Below, piece by piece: positions 7,293-7,806 of a stretch of 7,806 nt of DNA. A program made the position numbers and the translations under genes. Within the stretch, counting starts at the first letter, position 1; the number at the start of each line of letters is the position of its first letter. A model generated the notes under the pieces. The model ran no database searches. It was not told where the DNA came from and saw only the letters and a program-made list of their open reading frames with translations. Source of the stretch: Candidatus Aminicenantota bacterium (lineage in GTDB: Bacteria; Acidobacteriota; Aminicenantia; UBA2199); assembly GCA_030612495.1 (NCBI GenBank), contig JAUWNT010000099.1:1-7806 (forward strand). Direction: 5' to 3'.

Positions 7293-7305
7293 TATGTATT
7301 CAAAA
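7293..7305 (+). repeat. Inverted 13-nt sequence, promoter-proximal copy (possible operator)
   Basis: TATGTATTCAAAA, perfect reverse complement of 7140-7152. It sits just after the predicted transcription start and just before the ribosome binding site, a place where a bound repressor would block expression. Functional role is inference. Confidence 0.4.
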
Positions 7306-7306
7306 A

Positions 7307-7312
7307 AAGGAG
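7307..7312 (+). promoter_or_regulatory. Ribosome binding site of the carrier protein
   Basis: AAGGAG followed by 6 nt and ATG 7319, an ideal arrangement that fixes the start. Confidence 0.75.
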
Positions 7313-7318
7313 ATTACA

Positions 7319-7570
7319 ATGGCTGAGATTAAAGAAACAATTTTAGACTATGTAAAAGATGAGTATTTAGATGAAGATGATGATAAAGAAATAAATTTTA
7401 ATACACCTTTGATTTCAAGTGGAATAGTTGACTCTTTTTCAATGATTTCGTTGAAGAGATTCCTTGAAACAAAATATAATATTCAAATTCCTGATTCAAA
7501 AGCCACTGCAGAAGCATTTAATACAGTAAATAATATAGTAAAAACTGTTGAAGAGATAAAGTCAGAGTAG
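7319..7570 (+). CDS. Stand-alone acyl/peptidyl carrier protein
   Basis: An 83-residue acidic carrier protein of usual length, expected to carry an acyl or aminoacyl group on a 4'-phosphopantetheine arm in the cytoplasm. The attachment site is GIVDSFSMI, with Asp38-Ser39 as the modified Ser, followed by the helix LKRFLETKYNIQIPD and the C-terminal FNTVNNIVKTVEEI. The site reads DSF rather than the DSL of the fatty-acid AcpP. DSF together with the NT.NNIV segment recalls D-alanyl carrier proteins (DltC) and other specialised carriers, so this is probably not the housekeeping ACP. The next gene, 8 nt downstream, is an alpha-oxoamine synthase, which suggests the carrier delivers the acyl donor, or holds the product, for that enzyme. 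The natural cargo cannot be told from the sequence. Confidence 0.9.
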   Translation: MAEIKETILDYVKDEYLDEDDDKEINFNTPLISSGIVDSFSMISLKRFLETKYNIQIPDSKATAEAFNTVNNIVKTVEEIKSE

Positions 7571-7574
7571 GAGG
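7569..7574 (+). promoter_or_regulatory. Ribosome binding site of the oxoamine synthase
   Basis: AGGAGG overlaps the TAG stop of the carrier protein gene and lies 4 nt before ATG 7579. The two genes are very likely co-transcribed and co-translated. Confidence 0.8.
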
Positions 7575-7578
7575 AAAT

Positions 7579-7806
7579 ATGGCTTTTAATAAAAAAGAGA
7601 GGGATATTTTTAAGGATGAATTAAATAATATAAGGAATGCAGGGATATTCAAAGATGAGAGGATAATATGTGCTCCTCAGGATTCTGAAATAAAGGTTGA
7701 ATTTCCAGCAGGAGCTGAAAAGAAGAGTCTTATTAATATGTGTTCCAATAATTACCTTGGCCTTTCATCTCATCCGGAAGTTGTTAAAGCAGCAATAAAG
7801 GGCCTG
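7579..7806 (+). CDS. Alpha-oxoamine synthase (Kbl/BioF/SPT family), N-terminal part, cut by window edge
   Basis: First 76 codons, open to the window end, of a PLP-dependent enzyme that joins an amino acid to an acyl thioester with loss of CO2 (or, for Kbl, converts glycine plus acetyl-CoA). The family mark is MCSNNYLGLSSHPEVV near residues 54-69, the substrate-side segment before the PLP domain. The N-terminal part (ELNNIRNAGIFKDERII followed by a short beta segment) resembles 2-amino-3-ketobutyrate CoA ligase (Kbl) more than BioF. The PLP lysine and the rest of the active site lie outside the window. It follows a dedicated carrier protein, unlike threonine-degradation kbl, which normally sits with tdh. 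That makes use of an acyl-carrier substrate plausible, as in bacterial serine palmitoyltransferases and related amino-ketone synthases. Family assignment is firm; substrate is inference. Confidence 0.88.
   Translation, partial: MAFNKKERDIFKDELNNIRNAGIFKDERIICAPQDSEIKVEFPAGAEKKSLINMCSNNYLGLSSHPEVVKAAIKGL

Noticed and set aside
1..7806. Defence system, phage, insertion sequence, CRISPR or toxin-antitoxin genes
   Set aside because: No transposase, nuclease, integrase, repeat array or small paired genes of these kinds were seen; all long frames belong to metabolic or housekeeping families.

Overview
This is an AT-rich bacterial window with tightly packed genes, short gene overlaps, good Shine-Dalgarno sites at several starts, and two Sec-type signal peptides. 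The neighbouring phoH-like, 7TM-HD (pgpH) and ybeY genes form a conserved bacterial core block. The pgpH-type gene suggests an organism that uses cyclic di-AMP. The sequence does not fix the phylum. The block order occurs in Firmicutes and in several low-GC and candidate phyla, so I do not assign a taxon.

Layout. Positions 1-1139 (minus) hold an almost complete aldose 1-epimerase (galM) whose C-terminus runs off the left edge and which carries an N-terminal signal sequence. It is divergent from a 700-residue exported glycoside hydrolase of the (alpha/alpha)6-barrel type at 1264-3366 (plus). They share a 124-bp AT-rich intergenic region with candidate promoters in both directions. The two exported proteins suggest sugar processing outside the cytoplasm. 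The hydrolase converges, with only 16 bp between stops, on a minus-strand operon that reads phoH/ybeZ (6999-6052), pgpH/yqfF (6062-3771) and ybeY (3790-3383), with overlapping ends and starts. An exact-consensus sigma70-type promoter (TTGACA, 17 nt, TATAAT) lies just upstream of phoH.

A 319-bp region (7000-7318) separates this operon from a divergent plus-strand operon at the right edge: a small stand-alone acyl/peptidyl carrier protein (7319-7570), followed 8 bp later by the first 76 codons of a PLP-dependent alpha-oxoamine synthase most like 2-amino-3-ketobutyrate CoA ligase (7579 to the window end). A carrier protein placed directly before an alpha-oxoamine synthase suggests that the synthase condenses an amino acid with an acyl group on that carrier (as in bacterial sphingoid-base or related amino-ketone synthesis) rather than acting in threonine breakdown. 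This is the most interesting part of the window, but it is cut off. The region in front of it contains a 13-nt inverted sequence pair, one copy lying beside the predicted transcription start, which could be an operator.

I saw no rRNA, tRNA, CRISPR array, insertion sequence, or convincing intrinsic terminator.
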